This document shows positions 43,950 to 54,129 of a DNA stretch of 64,000 nt, in pieces (position 1 is the first letter of the stretch; the number at the start of each line of letters is the position of its first letter). The position numbers and the translations under genes were made by a program. Location: contig JANTUC010000009.1 of the NCBI GenBank assembly GCA_026873275.1, positions 1,891,552 to 1,955,551 on the forward strand, in the 5' to 3' direction. Origin of the DNA: Pseudopithomyces maydicus (Eukaryota > Ascomycota > Dothideomycetes > Pleosporales > Didymosphaeriaceae). Under the pieces are notes generated by a model that worked only from the letters and a program-made list of their open reading frames with translations, was not told the DNA's origin and searched no databases.

Positions 43950-46900
43950 TTAGTTATTCAATCCCTTCTTTTACCTTCCTTTTATGGGATAATAAATACT
44001 CAAATACTATTAATAAAGCTATCATAATTGATTTTTAGGCTAAGATTTATTAGTGAATTATTACAACGCGGACGGTAAGATATCTCTCTAGTAGAAACTT
44101 GTATATATTAGACTAGTAGGATATTATTATAAACTAATAAATGTCAGAACACTGGCGGTAAGGTACCTCTCTAGCACGACTTAGTACATGATGGTATAGT
44201 CGGGCCCTATTATAAAATAATAAGTAATTATTAATTATTACTAGCTATAAAGGCTAGAGAGCTAATAAATTTAATCTAGTAATAATTTATCTTTTTTATA
44301 ATTATATAATTATTCCTTATTAGTACTTATTTATATTACTTATAACTAAAATCTAATATTTAAATTACTCTCTACTTTATTATAAGCAGTCTATATAAGA
44401 CTACTAATATAAGGATTAAAAATTAGGAGACTTTATATCTTAATAATATTTTAAACTCTAGTATCGCCTCTATTAACAGTGGGAATAAAGAAGGGGTAAA
44501 AGGACTAGTTATAATTTTACCTATTTTAGTTAGGAATATAAATCTTATATTACTATAAGACTTTTTAGACGAGTAATTATTTACTACTTTAGATTTTTAA
44601 TTTAAGCTAATAATATTAGATAATACCGTTTTATACTAAATTAGTATAAAAAGGTTTAAAACCCTTATAAAAGCTAAGAAGTGGTTAAAAGAGCAGAAAA
44701 ATAAATATAAATTTTAATATATTAACTCTATTTTAGATAAATATTAACAAGGGGATACTAAAGCTCTATTTAATAAAAAGAAAATAACTTTTTTAAAATA
44801 TTTAGTACTATTAATACCGTCTTTATATCCTCTAATATAAAAGTAACTATATAAGTACTAGGCAAAGGACTAAAGGGACTATAATTACTAAAAAAGAATT
44901 ATAATCTATATTTTTAATCTTCTAAGTCCTACTTTACTATTAAATAACTAAAGATTAACTATATCCTATAATTTATTAATAAGATATTAAGAATTACCTA
45001 AAGAATTAAAGTATAATCTAAGAAGATATAAAACCCCTTATAAAAGGAATCTTAGACTAAATTATAATTAAAGATATTAAGAGCCTTTAAATTATTAAAA
45101 AAATATTAATAACTAGTATATAATTAGCTAAAATATTATTATTAAAGGGCTAGATAGACGCCTTTAGAGTTATTAATTTATATATAAGGTTATTAGGAAG
45201 AATTAAATATTATAAATATTAAATAGTAAAAGCTAGACTATATTAGATGTCTATACCCCTTAATTTAATAGAAACTCTAAATAGTTTTAATAAATTTTAA
45301 AATTATAATAACTAATATTAAATTACAGGCTTCTATTATCTATTAAATAGAAAATTTAATTAAAGGCTCTTACTTATAATTAGAATCTATAAATAAGGGA
45401 TAAAAGACCTCTTAATTATAATTAGAGCTTAAGGGATAGAAAAACCTATAAAAAAGACTTAAAAAGTAAGCTAAGCGGGATAAGGATTTTAAAAAGACTA
45501 ATTTAGTATTATTTAGTAATAGTGTAGATACTAGTTCTATTAAATACTATAATTATAATAAGTTAAAATACCTCTAATATAATTATCTAATACTAGTAAA
45601 ATTGTTAGAATCTAGTTAAAAGGACTTAAATAAAGTCCTAAGTAAAGACTTATTATTAGGAAAAGATAAAGGGCGAAAGATATAATAATAGCCTTTACTA
45701 TTTATATTAATTTAATTATAAGTTATCTTAATAAGGACCCTTAGACTTTAGTTAAGGGAACTTTATTTAGGTAGTTATATAATTAACCTAAAGGGATACT
45801 GACTCTACTAATAAAAGTAGATTAATTAAATAGAATTATTAATACTTTAATAAATATTATTTTAGTATTTAATCTAGTCACTGCTAAACTTATTTTAAAG
45901 TTAAAAGGAATTATATAACCTCTTAATAAATTATTAATAAAGACAGTAAATGGATTAGAGCTAGGAGTTTATAGAATAATAATTTTAAAAATTAACCTTC
46001 AGGACTTAAAGGGATACTATATTTTAGAAAAGATACCTTTTATAGTTATAGATATTATAGGATATAAAATATTTCTAAAGTTATTATAATTAAATAAGAA
46101 TAACTCTATAATTAATATTATAAGCTAAAGGTTATTATTTAAAAATTAAATAAAACTAAAAGTTCCACCTAAGGGTATTATAAAGCTTAAAGATATAGAA
46201 GACTTTAATTATACTTTTAAAAATTTATAAGTAGATATTTATATATATTTCATAAATAAGGTTAAGAAGCTTAGCTTAGTAAATATAATTAGGTATAAAA
46301 TATTCTAAATACCTCTAATTTATAAGGAATATACTAATATAGCTTTTATAAAGGATTATAAGGTCTTAACTCTATACTTAATAAATAACTTAAGGATTTA
46401 GTTAAAAGAAGGGATTAACTCTTTATTCTCTCCTTTATATAACCTCTTAGTAGTAGAATTAGACACCTTAAGGAAGTATATTAAAGAATACTTATTTAGA
46501 GGCTAAATTAAATATTTAAAATTATTAATAAGAGCCCTAATCCTTTTTATAAAAAAGAAGGATAATAGCTTATATTTATATATAAATTATAGGGGATTAA
46601 ATAAAATTATTATTAAAAATAAAGGACCTTTACTTTTAATTATAAAATTACTAAACTAACTTAAGTAAGCTAAAGTCTTTATAAAACTAAACCTAAAGGA
46701 TGTGTACTATAGAGTCTATATTATAGAAGGAGATAAATAGAAAACTGCTTTTTATATAAAATATAACTATTTTAAATATATAATAATGCCTTTTAGCTTA
46801 ATAAATGCCCCAGCTTAATTTTAGGGTATAATTATTTAAATTTTAGTAGGTTTACTAAATATTAATTATATTATCTACTTAGACGATATCCTAATCTTTT

Positions 46901-49189
46901 TAAATAATAAAAAGGATTATATAAAATATATTAAGATAGTCTTATATAGGCTATAAAAGGTAAAGCTATATATTAATAAAAAGAAATATAAATAGCACAC
47001 TAGATTCACTAAATATTTTAATTTTATTATAATGCTAGAAGGACTATAAGTAGATCTAAAGTATTTTAAAGTAGTGGAAATCTAGCTAAAACTAACCTAT
47101 ATATAGAATATTAAAGTATTTATTAAGTTTATAAACTATTATTAACAGTTTATTAAGCATTTTTCTAAAATTACTTTACTATTAACTATTCTAATCTAAA
47201 AAATATTAAATAGTGCCTATTAGGGGTCGGCCATAAGAAGGGAGGAAAGTATATAATTAAATATTAAAAAAGAGACTATAGAGACTTTCTAGAAGTTTAA
47301 AAATATTTTTTAAAAGTTCTAATTTTTACTTATTTTAAATTAGATAAATATATTAAATTTAAAATTAATATATTAGGCGGGGTGATTGGTACTATTTATA
47401 ATTAATTAATATTAAAGGAAGGCTTAAAGGGCGAATAAAGACTAATTAATTTCTTTTTAAAAAAATTAGATGCCACTTAGTATAATTATAATATATATAA
47501 CTAAGAACTTCTAGCTATAATTAAAAGTATAAAATACTAAAGGTATTATCTTTAAGATCTTTATTTTAAGCTCTTAATTAATTACTATAATCTTTAATAA
47601 TTTATAAAGACGAAAATATTAAACTTATATTATATTAGGTTATATTTAGTGCTATTAGAGTATAACTTTATTATAAAGTATTAAATAGGGGATATAAACT
47701 TAGTAAATAGGTTATTAAAACGCCTAAACTATATAAAGAAGATTAAAACCCCTAAATAGAAAAGTTATAAAGCTTTTATAAAGCCCTTAATAAAGCTTTT
47801 ATTTAAAAGAGATAAGGGCCTAGCAGTCTTAATAATTATTACTTATTTAAGATAGGGAAGGATAGACTAGAATTTCTAAAAGACTATAAAATCTTTTAAA
47901 AAGAAGGATTTTAGATTCTTAAATTAAAATAAAACCCTTAAGGACTAAGAAGGCCTAAATATCTAAAAAATAGATATATTAAATAAGGAGTCTAATAGTC
48001 TAATATAAAATAAATTAAATAGTTAAAATCTAACTACTATAGAGCCGAAAGATAGATTACAGGAATAGAATAAATTAAATAATATCTTTATAAAACTAAA
48101 ATAGTTAAAGCAGCTGGGCTTAATAAAAAAGAGAATTATTATAATAAAAAAGTACTATAATAGGCCTCTTACTAATTATTTTAGTATAATTAGAATATTA
48201 AAATAAGTAAAGAGACATTATTACTAAGTAGGTATATTAAAGGATATATTTAACTATATCTATAATTATCTGCGCTATTAGAGGGCGAACTTAAAGAAGT
48301 ATAAATTATATAAGTTATTATATTCTTTACTAGTTCTAGACTAACCTTAGTAGTATATTATAATAAACTTTATTATAGATTTATCCTTAAGCACATTTAC
48401 TAGGGTTATCTTTAATATAATTTTTATAATTATAGATTATTTCTCTAAAATAGTATATTATATACTAGTTAAAATAGATTAGGACGGAAACGATCTGGCT
48501 AAAGTCTAAATTAAGGAAGTAATTTAATTATATAATAATCTAAAAATAATCCTATTAAATAGAGGACCTATAATATAAGTAAGGTATTAAAAAACTTTTA
48601 ATTACTATTTAAACTTAAGAAGGGTTTTTATATTAGCTTTTTATTTATAGACTAATTGGTAAATAAAATAATAAAATTAAATTCTAAAATAATATTTATA
48701 GATCTTTTATAGCCTAGAATAAGATAATTAAATTATTTAAATATTATTAGCTATATATATATATAATAATAGTAAATATACCTTTATAGGGTATATACTA
48801 TACTAAGTTTATTATAGATATAACCCCTAGGAGTTAAACTAGCTAGAATAGAGCCTAAGGGATAGAAAAAGTCCTAAAGAATTTTAAATTATAAAAAAAC
48901 TTTTTAAAATTTATTTAGAGGTGGTAAAGAAGCTAAAACTTATATAAAAGTATTAAAAAGAAATTATAAATAAGAAAAGACTATTTCTAACTTTAAAAAT
49001 AGGTAATAAGGTGTTTATTAATAATAAATATATAAAAAGTACTGAACTAAGTAAAAAGTTAGATTAGAAGTTTTTTAGATTTAGAAAGGTAGTATAATAT
49101 ATTAAAAATCTACTAATAATTTATAAAATTAAGTTACCTAAGCTAGGTAGTGCTTATTCTATATTTTACCCCTTATTACTAGAACTATA
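43950..49189 (+). mobile_element. RIP-degraded Ty3/gypsy retrotransposon (truncated by insertion)
   Basis: A 5.2-kb block, very AT-rich with no ORF above 60 codons, yet the plus strand still reads as a gypsy polyprotein. In order: a zinc knuckle near 45545-45590 with its cysteines changed to Tyr; RT fragments ILFIKKKDNSLYLYINYRGL (about 46548-46607), KLNLKDVYYRVYI (about 46684-46722), IMPFSLINAPA (about 46783-46815) and the catalytic YLDDILIF (about 46879-46902); integrase INFIIDLS and IIIDYFSK (48365-48450); and the C-terminal KLPKL...LLELY just before 49190. Stops sit where Trp or Gln is expected (TGG to TAG, CAA to TAA), the G-to-A and C-to-T pattern of RIP. It is interrupted at 49189/49190 by the intact element. 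Confidence 0.85.
44060..44235 (+). repeat. Diverged tandem repeat, possible LTR remnant
   Basis: Two units (about 44070-44140 and 44157-44225) share a frame of CGGTAAG-TA-CTCTCTAG and differ mainly by C/T and G/A changes. They sit near the presumed 5' end of the degraded element and may be inside its LTR. Confidence 0.45.
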
Positions 49190-49403
49190 TGTAAGAGTCT
49201 TGAAGTAGAATTGATTTGAATTTGTGAGATATTGCATAAGTGACTAGCTAGGTCGATAGAATTGCTCCTGTAGGGTGCGCGCGCTGGGGGCGCTAGTCCC
49301 AATCGGGTTAGTGCCCGCCAGGCAGCAACCTAGGCGGCAGCGTACGCACGTGACGGTAGGTTCGTGCGCACGTGACGGTAGGTTCGGGCTCAAAACCGTC
49401 ACA
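49190..49403 (-). repeat. LTR 1 (3' LTR of copy 1)
   Basis: 214 bases, same length and apparently same sequence as 56844-57057. The start of its U3 carries a tandem 22-mer (49346-49367 and 49368-49389) with a CACGTG core. The left flank is the degraded element (last five bases CTATA). Confidence 0.93.
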
Positions 49404-49689
49404 TTACCCCCCTCCAGTAGAGCAGGTTCCATCGCTCGTCCGTTTCATCTCCGGCAGTGCCGCGCAGGCTCAGGCTGCGGTATCCCACGTACTAGCCGCC
49501 TCCCGTACTGGCAACTCCTGCTACTTGGTCGCACCTTTCGCAGGCCGCTGCGGTCCGAGAGCTTCAGCGTTCTGAAGGCCCACCATCGCCGAGGACATGC
49601 GCCGCACACAAGTCATGTCACGAAGTTCCGTCCGGCTCCAAGGGTCGCAGGTGTTCTGGTACTAAAACGCCACAGTAGAGGCAACCTTC

Positions 49690-52600
49690 CTACCGGACTG
49701 ATAGCGTATTGTCGGCAGGGGAGGACGTAGCTGCTTGCTGGGTGCCCGTTTCCGTCACAAGTTCCTGGCCCAGGAGTTCGTCCAACTTCAAAAGTAACAT
49801 GTCCTGCTTACCAGTTAATGTAGCAAACTTACGATGAATGGGAATGGCAGGGTGCTGTCTGTGCCATTCGTACACAAGGTCGGCGGAGCTGACCAGGTTC
49901 ATATACGGTTCCCAGGACGGGTTATCGGGCCCTTGCGGGTAGTTACTCCACACCACCTTGTACTGCAGTAGCCCTTTCCTGTTTCGCAATAGTGGGTCGC
50001 GGAAGTCCCGTTTTATCCTACAGTCAACAATAGCCTCGACTGTATAATCCTGCTCGTCATCCGCCTCGGGGTCATTTATCGGTGCGGGCTGGTCGGGGAT
50101 CGGTCGCTGTCCTGGTAGCCCTCTCTCCTCACACGGGTGCAACAACCAAGGGTGGAAGACATTGTGTATCCGTATTTCCGGGGGTAGGTCTATTCGATAG
50201 GCCGTCTTATCTATCTCCTCTATCACGGTGAACGGCCCTCGGTTCTTGTAGTCCAACGATTGGTTTGGTCGCCTGGTTCGCGCGTTCCGAAAATCGACCA
50301 TGACCCGGTCTCCAACCTTAAGCTGGGGAGCTGGGAAGCGATGAGCATCAGCGAACTGCTTCTGTTTGCTCTGGGCCCAGGCCAATGAATCTCTCAGGCT
50401 ACTCCGAAGTGTTTCCAGACGCTCAGCGAACTTGTCAGCTTTAGCTCTGTCTGCCTTCGCCGGTGCGGTCAGCCGGTTGTCAATAGGCTGGGGTGGCTCC
50501 AATCCAGCACGGGGCAAGTAGCCTTTGGTTGCTTCAAACGGCGTTACTCCTGTACTGGTGCTGACTGATGAATTGGCCACAAACTCCGCAATGGGTAATA
50601 GGAAGGCCCAGTTGTCCTGATCATAGTTCACATACGCCCGTAGGTACTGCTTCAACCATGCGTTGGCGTTCTCGGTTTGACCATCCGTCTCGGGGTGGTA
50701 TGCTGTGGACAGCTTTGGTCGGGTCCCGATCCGGTCGCAAAGCCTTCTCCAGAAGTGACTCACAAACTGCGCCCCACGGTCCGAGACTATATTGGCAGGG
50801 TAACCCTCCTCTCGCCAAATATGCTCGACGAAGGCCTTTACCAGGGTATCTGTTCTCAAATCAGGCACTGGGACGAACTTCTTCTTCTTGCTGAGCCGGT
50901 CGACCACCACCAGTATGTGCTCGTAAGATACCCCATTGTCGAGGCAGGAGGGTAGTCCTGTAATGTAGTCCATGGAGATGGATTCCCAATAACGGTCCGG
51001 GATAGGCAAAGGGTGGAGTAGCCCATGTTTACCCTGTCGGTAAGGCTTAGTCCTCTTGCAAAGCAAGCAGGCCTTGACGAATTGGGCTACGTCGTTTGTA
51101 AGACCGGGCCAGTAGTACCACCGCGCTATCTTGGCGTATGACTCGTGTTTACCACCATGTCCTCCGCAGGTTGTATTGTGCATAAACTCGACTACCCTTG
51201 TGCGCAAGTGGTCCACGTCTGGTATAAAAATCTTGCCTTTGACATAGAGGAGCCCGTCGCGCAAGTCGCAGTCAGGCAGCTGGATCCGCACTCCGTCCTT
51301 GTGGAGCTGATAAGGTAGCCGCCGTTGTCCTGTTACAAGGGCTTCCATTATCTGCTTGGCCACCGCGTCTAATTCCAGCTTCTCCTTGGCTTCTTGTATC
51401 AGACTCGCAACGTCGGTGGCGGGCGCATCGTCGGCAACGGGCGCGTTCCCCGTGGGAGTCTCAAGTTCCGGAGTATCGGCGGGAGGCGCGACCCCGGTGG
51501 GTACTTCGGGCGCTCCGGACGCGGCCTCGGGTGGCTCTTCGGACGTCCCATCCTGACGGTCGGTGGTCGCGAGGTGCGCGGCGCAAGTCATGAGGCGCTG
51601 TACTCGCGTTTCCAGGACATCGGTGAGTTCCGAGAGGCAGTATGCGGTCCTTACCATGTCCACCAGCCTGGTCGTGGGTACCGGGTCTGCTACAGTAGCC
51701 AAGGCGACGGCCAGTCGAGCCCCTTCGGTTCTGGTAGCGGTCATGTATGCGATTCGTACCTTCGGATCGACCTGATCGCGTTTGATGACGGTTTGCCACT
51801 GGTGTTGCCTTCGTGGGTCTGTAACGCCCTGTGGCAGGTCGTCGGACCTCCGGGTCAGCGCGTCGGGTTTGGTTCCCTGTACCCCCGGGCGGTAGGTGAT
51901 TTTAAAGTTGAACTCGGACAAGAATTCAGCCCATCGAGCCTGCCGCCGATTCAGTCGTTTATTGGTCATGAACCATTGGAGCGCTTGATGATCGCTGAGG
52001 ACCTTAACCGGCTCTTTGGTGCCGGACAGCTCAAACCGCCAGTCCTCAAAGGCGCATACGATAGCTAGCAACTCTTTATCATATATTTCATAGTTGCATT
52101 CAGCCGGGGTCATCTTATGTGACATGAAGGCGACAGGTTTCAAGGTACCATCTGGGTGCTTCTGGGACAAGATGGCGGCGTACACGAAGTCCGAGGAATC
52201 CGTTTCGAGCCATGTTTCCAACTCAGGGTTGAAGTGTGCCAAGAATCGACCCTCAGCGCGGGTGAATGCAGCTTTCACAAGGCTGAACGCACCCATGGCT
52301 GCGGAGGTCGGTTTCAAAGGGAATTCCTTATGGCCCCCTTCTTTAGTAAGTTCTGATAGCGGTTTGGTGATCCTGGAGAAGCCTTCTATGAATCGGCGAT
52401 AGAAGTTTGCAAATCCTAAGAACGATTGTACGTCCTTGACGCAGCGAGGAGTAGGCCAATCCCGAACGGTAGCGACCTTTGCCGGATCCATTTCAATGCC
52501 CTCAGTGGTTAGGATCAGACCTAGGTACTTGACCTTCTTCACGCTCCAGGAGCACTTGGTAGGGTCCAGATAAAGTCCTGCCTTTTCAAGCTTGCCCAGA

Positions 52601-54063
52601 ACTTTGTCCACATGGCTATCATGTTCCGCTTCATTTGCGCTGTAAATTAAGATGTCATCCAAATATGCGGTAGCGAAATCGTCCAGATACTCTCGAATAG
52701 TATCATTAATGAAATTCTGGAAGGTGCCGGGCGCATTGCACATGCCAAAGGGCATGACCAAGTATTCATACAATCCATATCGTGTCATAAAGGCAGATTT
52801 CTCTTCGTCTCCTTCTCTAATCCGAACGGTGTTAAAGGCCGCCACTACGTCCACCAATGTCATGAGTTGGACCTGGTTCATTCTGGCGAGCGTCTCTTTG
52901 ATGGAAGGAGGAGCGTTTCGGTTCTTCTTAGTGAGATTATTGAGGGCGCGATAGTCCACGCAAATCCGGAGTCCGCCACTAGGTTTCTTCACCACTAAGA
53001 CTGGCGACGCATACGGCGAGTTGCTAGGCCTAATGAATCCCTTCGAGAGCATCTCATCAATATACTTCTTTACCGCCTCGGTTTCCTGTCTCGTCAACCC
53101 GTAAATCCTGGGGCGTGGCACAGTATTATCAGATAAGTCTATGGGATGGTCCACTCCCGGTCGGTGTGGCGGCAGCTCATTGGCTTTGGCCTCATTGAAC
53201 AGGTCTTTCCATTTGCGATAAATCCGAGCTGGCAGCAGTTGCTTAAGCTCATCTTCGGATCGAGTGGTGGACATCTTGGTCATATATTTAGCGAAGTCGT
53301 CCTGCGTATGAGTGGCGTGTAAGGGAAGGGTGTCCATGGCAGAAAGTACCGACGTGTCCTCCGAGGGCGGCCGCTTGAGCTTGTCCCAGTCGTGTGGTTG
53401 AACCCAGATGATTCCCTCTTCGGAAGAAGCCATAGCCACCGCTGCCCGTGCTGATATCAAACAGACATCTCCGATCAGGGAGGTTTTACGCGACTCGCTG
53501 AGGGGAATGCGATCGTCATAGATGGTCTCGGGACGACCGTCTTTGAGGCAGTTGAGTCGACAGAAGTCCGATTCGAACTCGATCGATCGCGGGGAGCCCA
53601 CCAGTATGCGAATGTGGTGGTACTCAGCCCAGTTCATGCCTAGGATAATGTCGAACTTGCCGATGTCGGTGACGTAGAGCAGCACAGAGGAGCTATGACT
53701 CCCGTGGGCCACCGTGGTTTCAACACACTCAGTTAATTGTCCCACCTCGACCCCATCGGCGAGTGATAGCCGGATAGGTCGAGTAGTCTTTATGCACCGA
53801 AACCCTCGCTTTTTTACCCATTTCCGATTGATAAAACAAGCGCTGGCCCCAGTGTCCACTAGCGTGGTAGTCTTACGCTGGCCCTGGGGGGTGTCTACCT
53901 GTCCAGGGAACGTCAGTTGTCGCGCAGCGTCTAATCGAGGATTTTCTTCCAGCGAAGCCGCAGAAACTTGATGGCCTCCAGGCATGGAAGTGGTTATCGG
54001 CGTGGCGAGCGCGGCGGCCACCTCGAACTGAGCCGTGACGCAGCTCAGTCGGACACGGTCCAT
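49690..54063 (-). CDS. pol: Pol polyprotein, copy 1 (protease, RT, RNase H, integrase, chromodomain)
   Basis: 1457 codons from ATG 54063, though the frame is open back to about 54135 and is probably entered by frameshift. Domains in order: aspartic protease VDTGAS near 69-74; reverse transcriptase with VDYRALN near 369-375, MPFGMCNAP near 437-445 and catalytic YLDD at 467-470; RNase H LETDSSDFVYA; integrase zinc finger (H...H...CLLC) and catalytic core with Asp in SMDYITGL, Asp in VSDRGAQF and Glu in DGQTENAN; and a C-terminal chromodomain, YTVEAIVD...YKVVWSNYP...SWEPYMNL, with the aromatic-cage residues kept. Every catalytic residue I can check is present. The domain order RT-RNase H-IN-chromodomain defines chromoviruses. 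Confidence 0.95.
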   Translation of the reverse strand: MDRVRLSCVTAQFEVAAALATPITTSMPGGHQVSAASLEENPRLDAARQLTFPGQVDTPQGQRKTTTLVDTGASACFINRKWVKKRGFRCIKTTRPIRLSLADGVEVGQLTECVETTVAHGSHSSSVLLYVTDIGKFDIILGMNWAEYHHIRILVGSPRSIEFESDFCRLNCLKDGRPETIYDDRIPLSESRKTSLIGDVCLISARAAVAMASSEEGIIWVQPHDWDKLKRPPSEDTSVLSAMDTLPLHATHTQDDFAKYMTKMSTTRSEDELKQLLPARIYRKWKDLFNEAKANELPPHRPGVDHPIDLSDNTVPRPRIYGLTRQETEAVKKYIDEMLSKGFIRPSNSPYASPVLVVKKPSGGLRICVDYRALNNLTKKNRNAPPSIKETLARMNQVQLMTLVDVVAAFNTVRIREGDEEKSAFMTRYGLYEYLVMPFGMCNAPGTFQNFINDTIREYLDDFATAYLDDILIYSANEAEHDSHVDKVLGKLEKAGLYLDPTKCSWSVKKVKYLGLILTTEGIEMDPAKVATVRDWPTPRCVKDVQSFLGFANFYRRFIEGFSRITKPLSELTKEGGHKEFPLKPTSAAMGAFSLVKAAFTRAEGRFLAHFNPELETWLETDSSDFVYAAILSQKHPDGTLKPVAFMSHKMTPAECNYEIYDKELLAIVCAFEDWRFELSGTKEPVKVLSDHQALQWFMTNKRLNRRQARWAEFLSEFNFKITYRPGVQGTKPDALTRRSDDLPQGVTDPRRQHQWQTVIKRDQVDPKVRIAYMTATRTEGARLAVALATVADPVPTTRLVDMVRTAYCLSELTDVLETRVQRLMTCAAHLATTDRQDGTSEEPPEAASGAPEVPTGVAPPADTPELETPTGNAPVADDAPATDVASLIQEAKEKLELDAVAKQIMEALVTGQRRLPYQLHKDGVRIQLPDCDLRDGLLYVKGKIFIPDVDHLRTRVVEFMHNTTCGGHGGKHESYAKIARWYYWPGLTNDVAQFVKACLLCKRTKPYRQGKHGLLHPLPIPDRYWESISMDYITGLPSCLDNGVSYEHILVVVDRLSKKKKFVPVPDLRTDTLVKAFVEHIWREEGYPANIVSDRGAQFVSHFWRRLCDRIGTRPKLSTAYHPETDGQTENANAWLKQYLRAYVNYDQDNWAFLLPIAEFVANSSVSTSTGVTPFEATKGYLPRAGLEPPQPIDNRLTAPAKADRAKADKFAERLETLRSSLRDSLAWAQSKQKQFADAHRFPAPQLKVGDRVMVDFRNARTRRPNQSLDYKNRGPFTVIEEIDKTAYRIDLPPEIRIHNVFHPWLLHPCEERGLPGQRPIPDQPAPINDPEADDEQDYTVEAIVDCRIKRDFRDPLLRNRKGLLQYKVVWSNYPQGPDNPSWEPYMNLVSSADLVYEWHRQHPAIPIHRKFATLTGKQDMLLLKLDELLGQELVTETGTQQAATSSPADNTLSVR

Positions 54064-54088
54064 TTTTCGTTTAACGCTCTGCCAGTCC

Positions 54089-54129
54089 AGCTCCCGCTCG
54101 CGATTTTCAGCGGGAGCTTCTAGTTTAAA
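54089..54129 (-). promoter_or_regulatory. Programmed -1 ribosomal frameshift signal, copy 1
   Basis: On the minus strand gag ends GAT TTA AAC TAG. The heptamer TTTAAAC (54123-54129) is in the exact X-XXY-YYZ register, and a one-base backward slip enters the open pol frame (TTT AAA CTA GAA). Four bases downstream is a perfect 10-bp hairpin, AGCTCCCGCT with AGCGGGAGCT (54109-54118 and 54089-54098), around a 10-base loop. Confidence 0.8.

Noticed and set aside
43950..49189. Centromere or mitochondrial insertion as an explanation of the AT-rich block
   Set aside because: The ordered gypsy motifs (zinc knuckle, RT, integrase) and the RIP-type stops explain it. A centromeric position is not excluded but has no support here.
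51394..52068. 224-codon plus-strand ORF inside pol (and its twin at 59049-59723)
   Set aside because: Shadow of the pol frame; no family features, and duplicated only because the element is.
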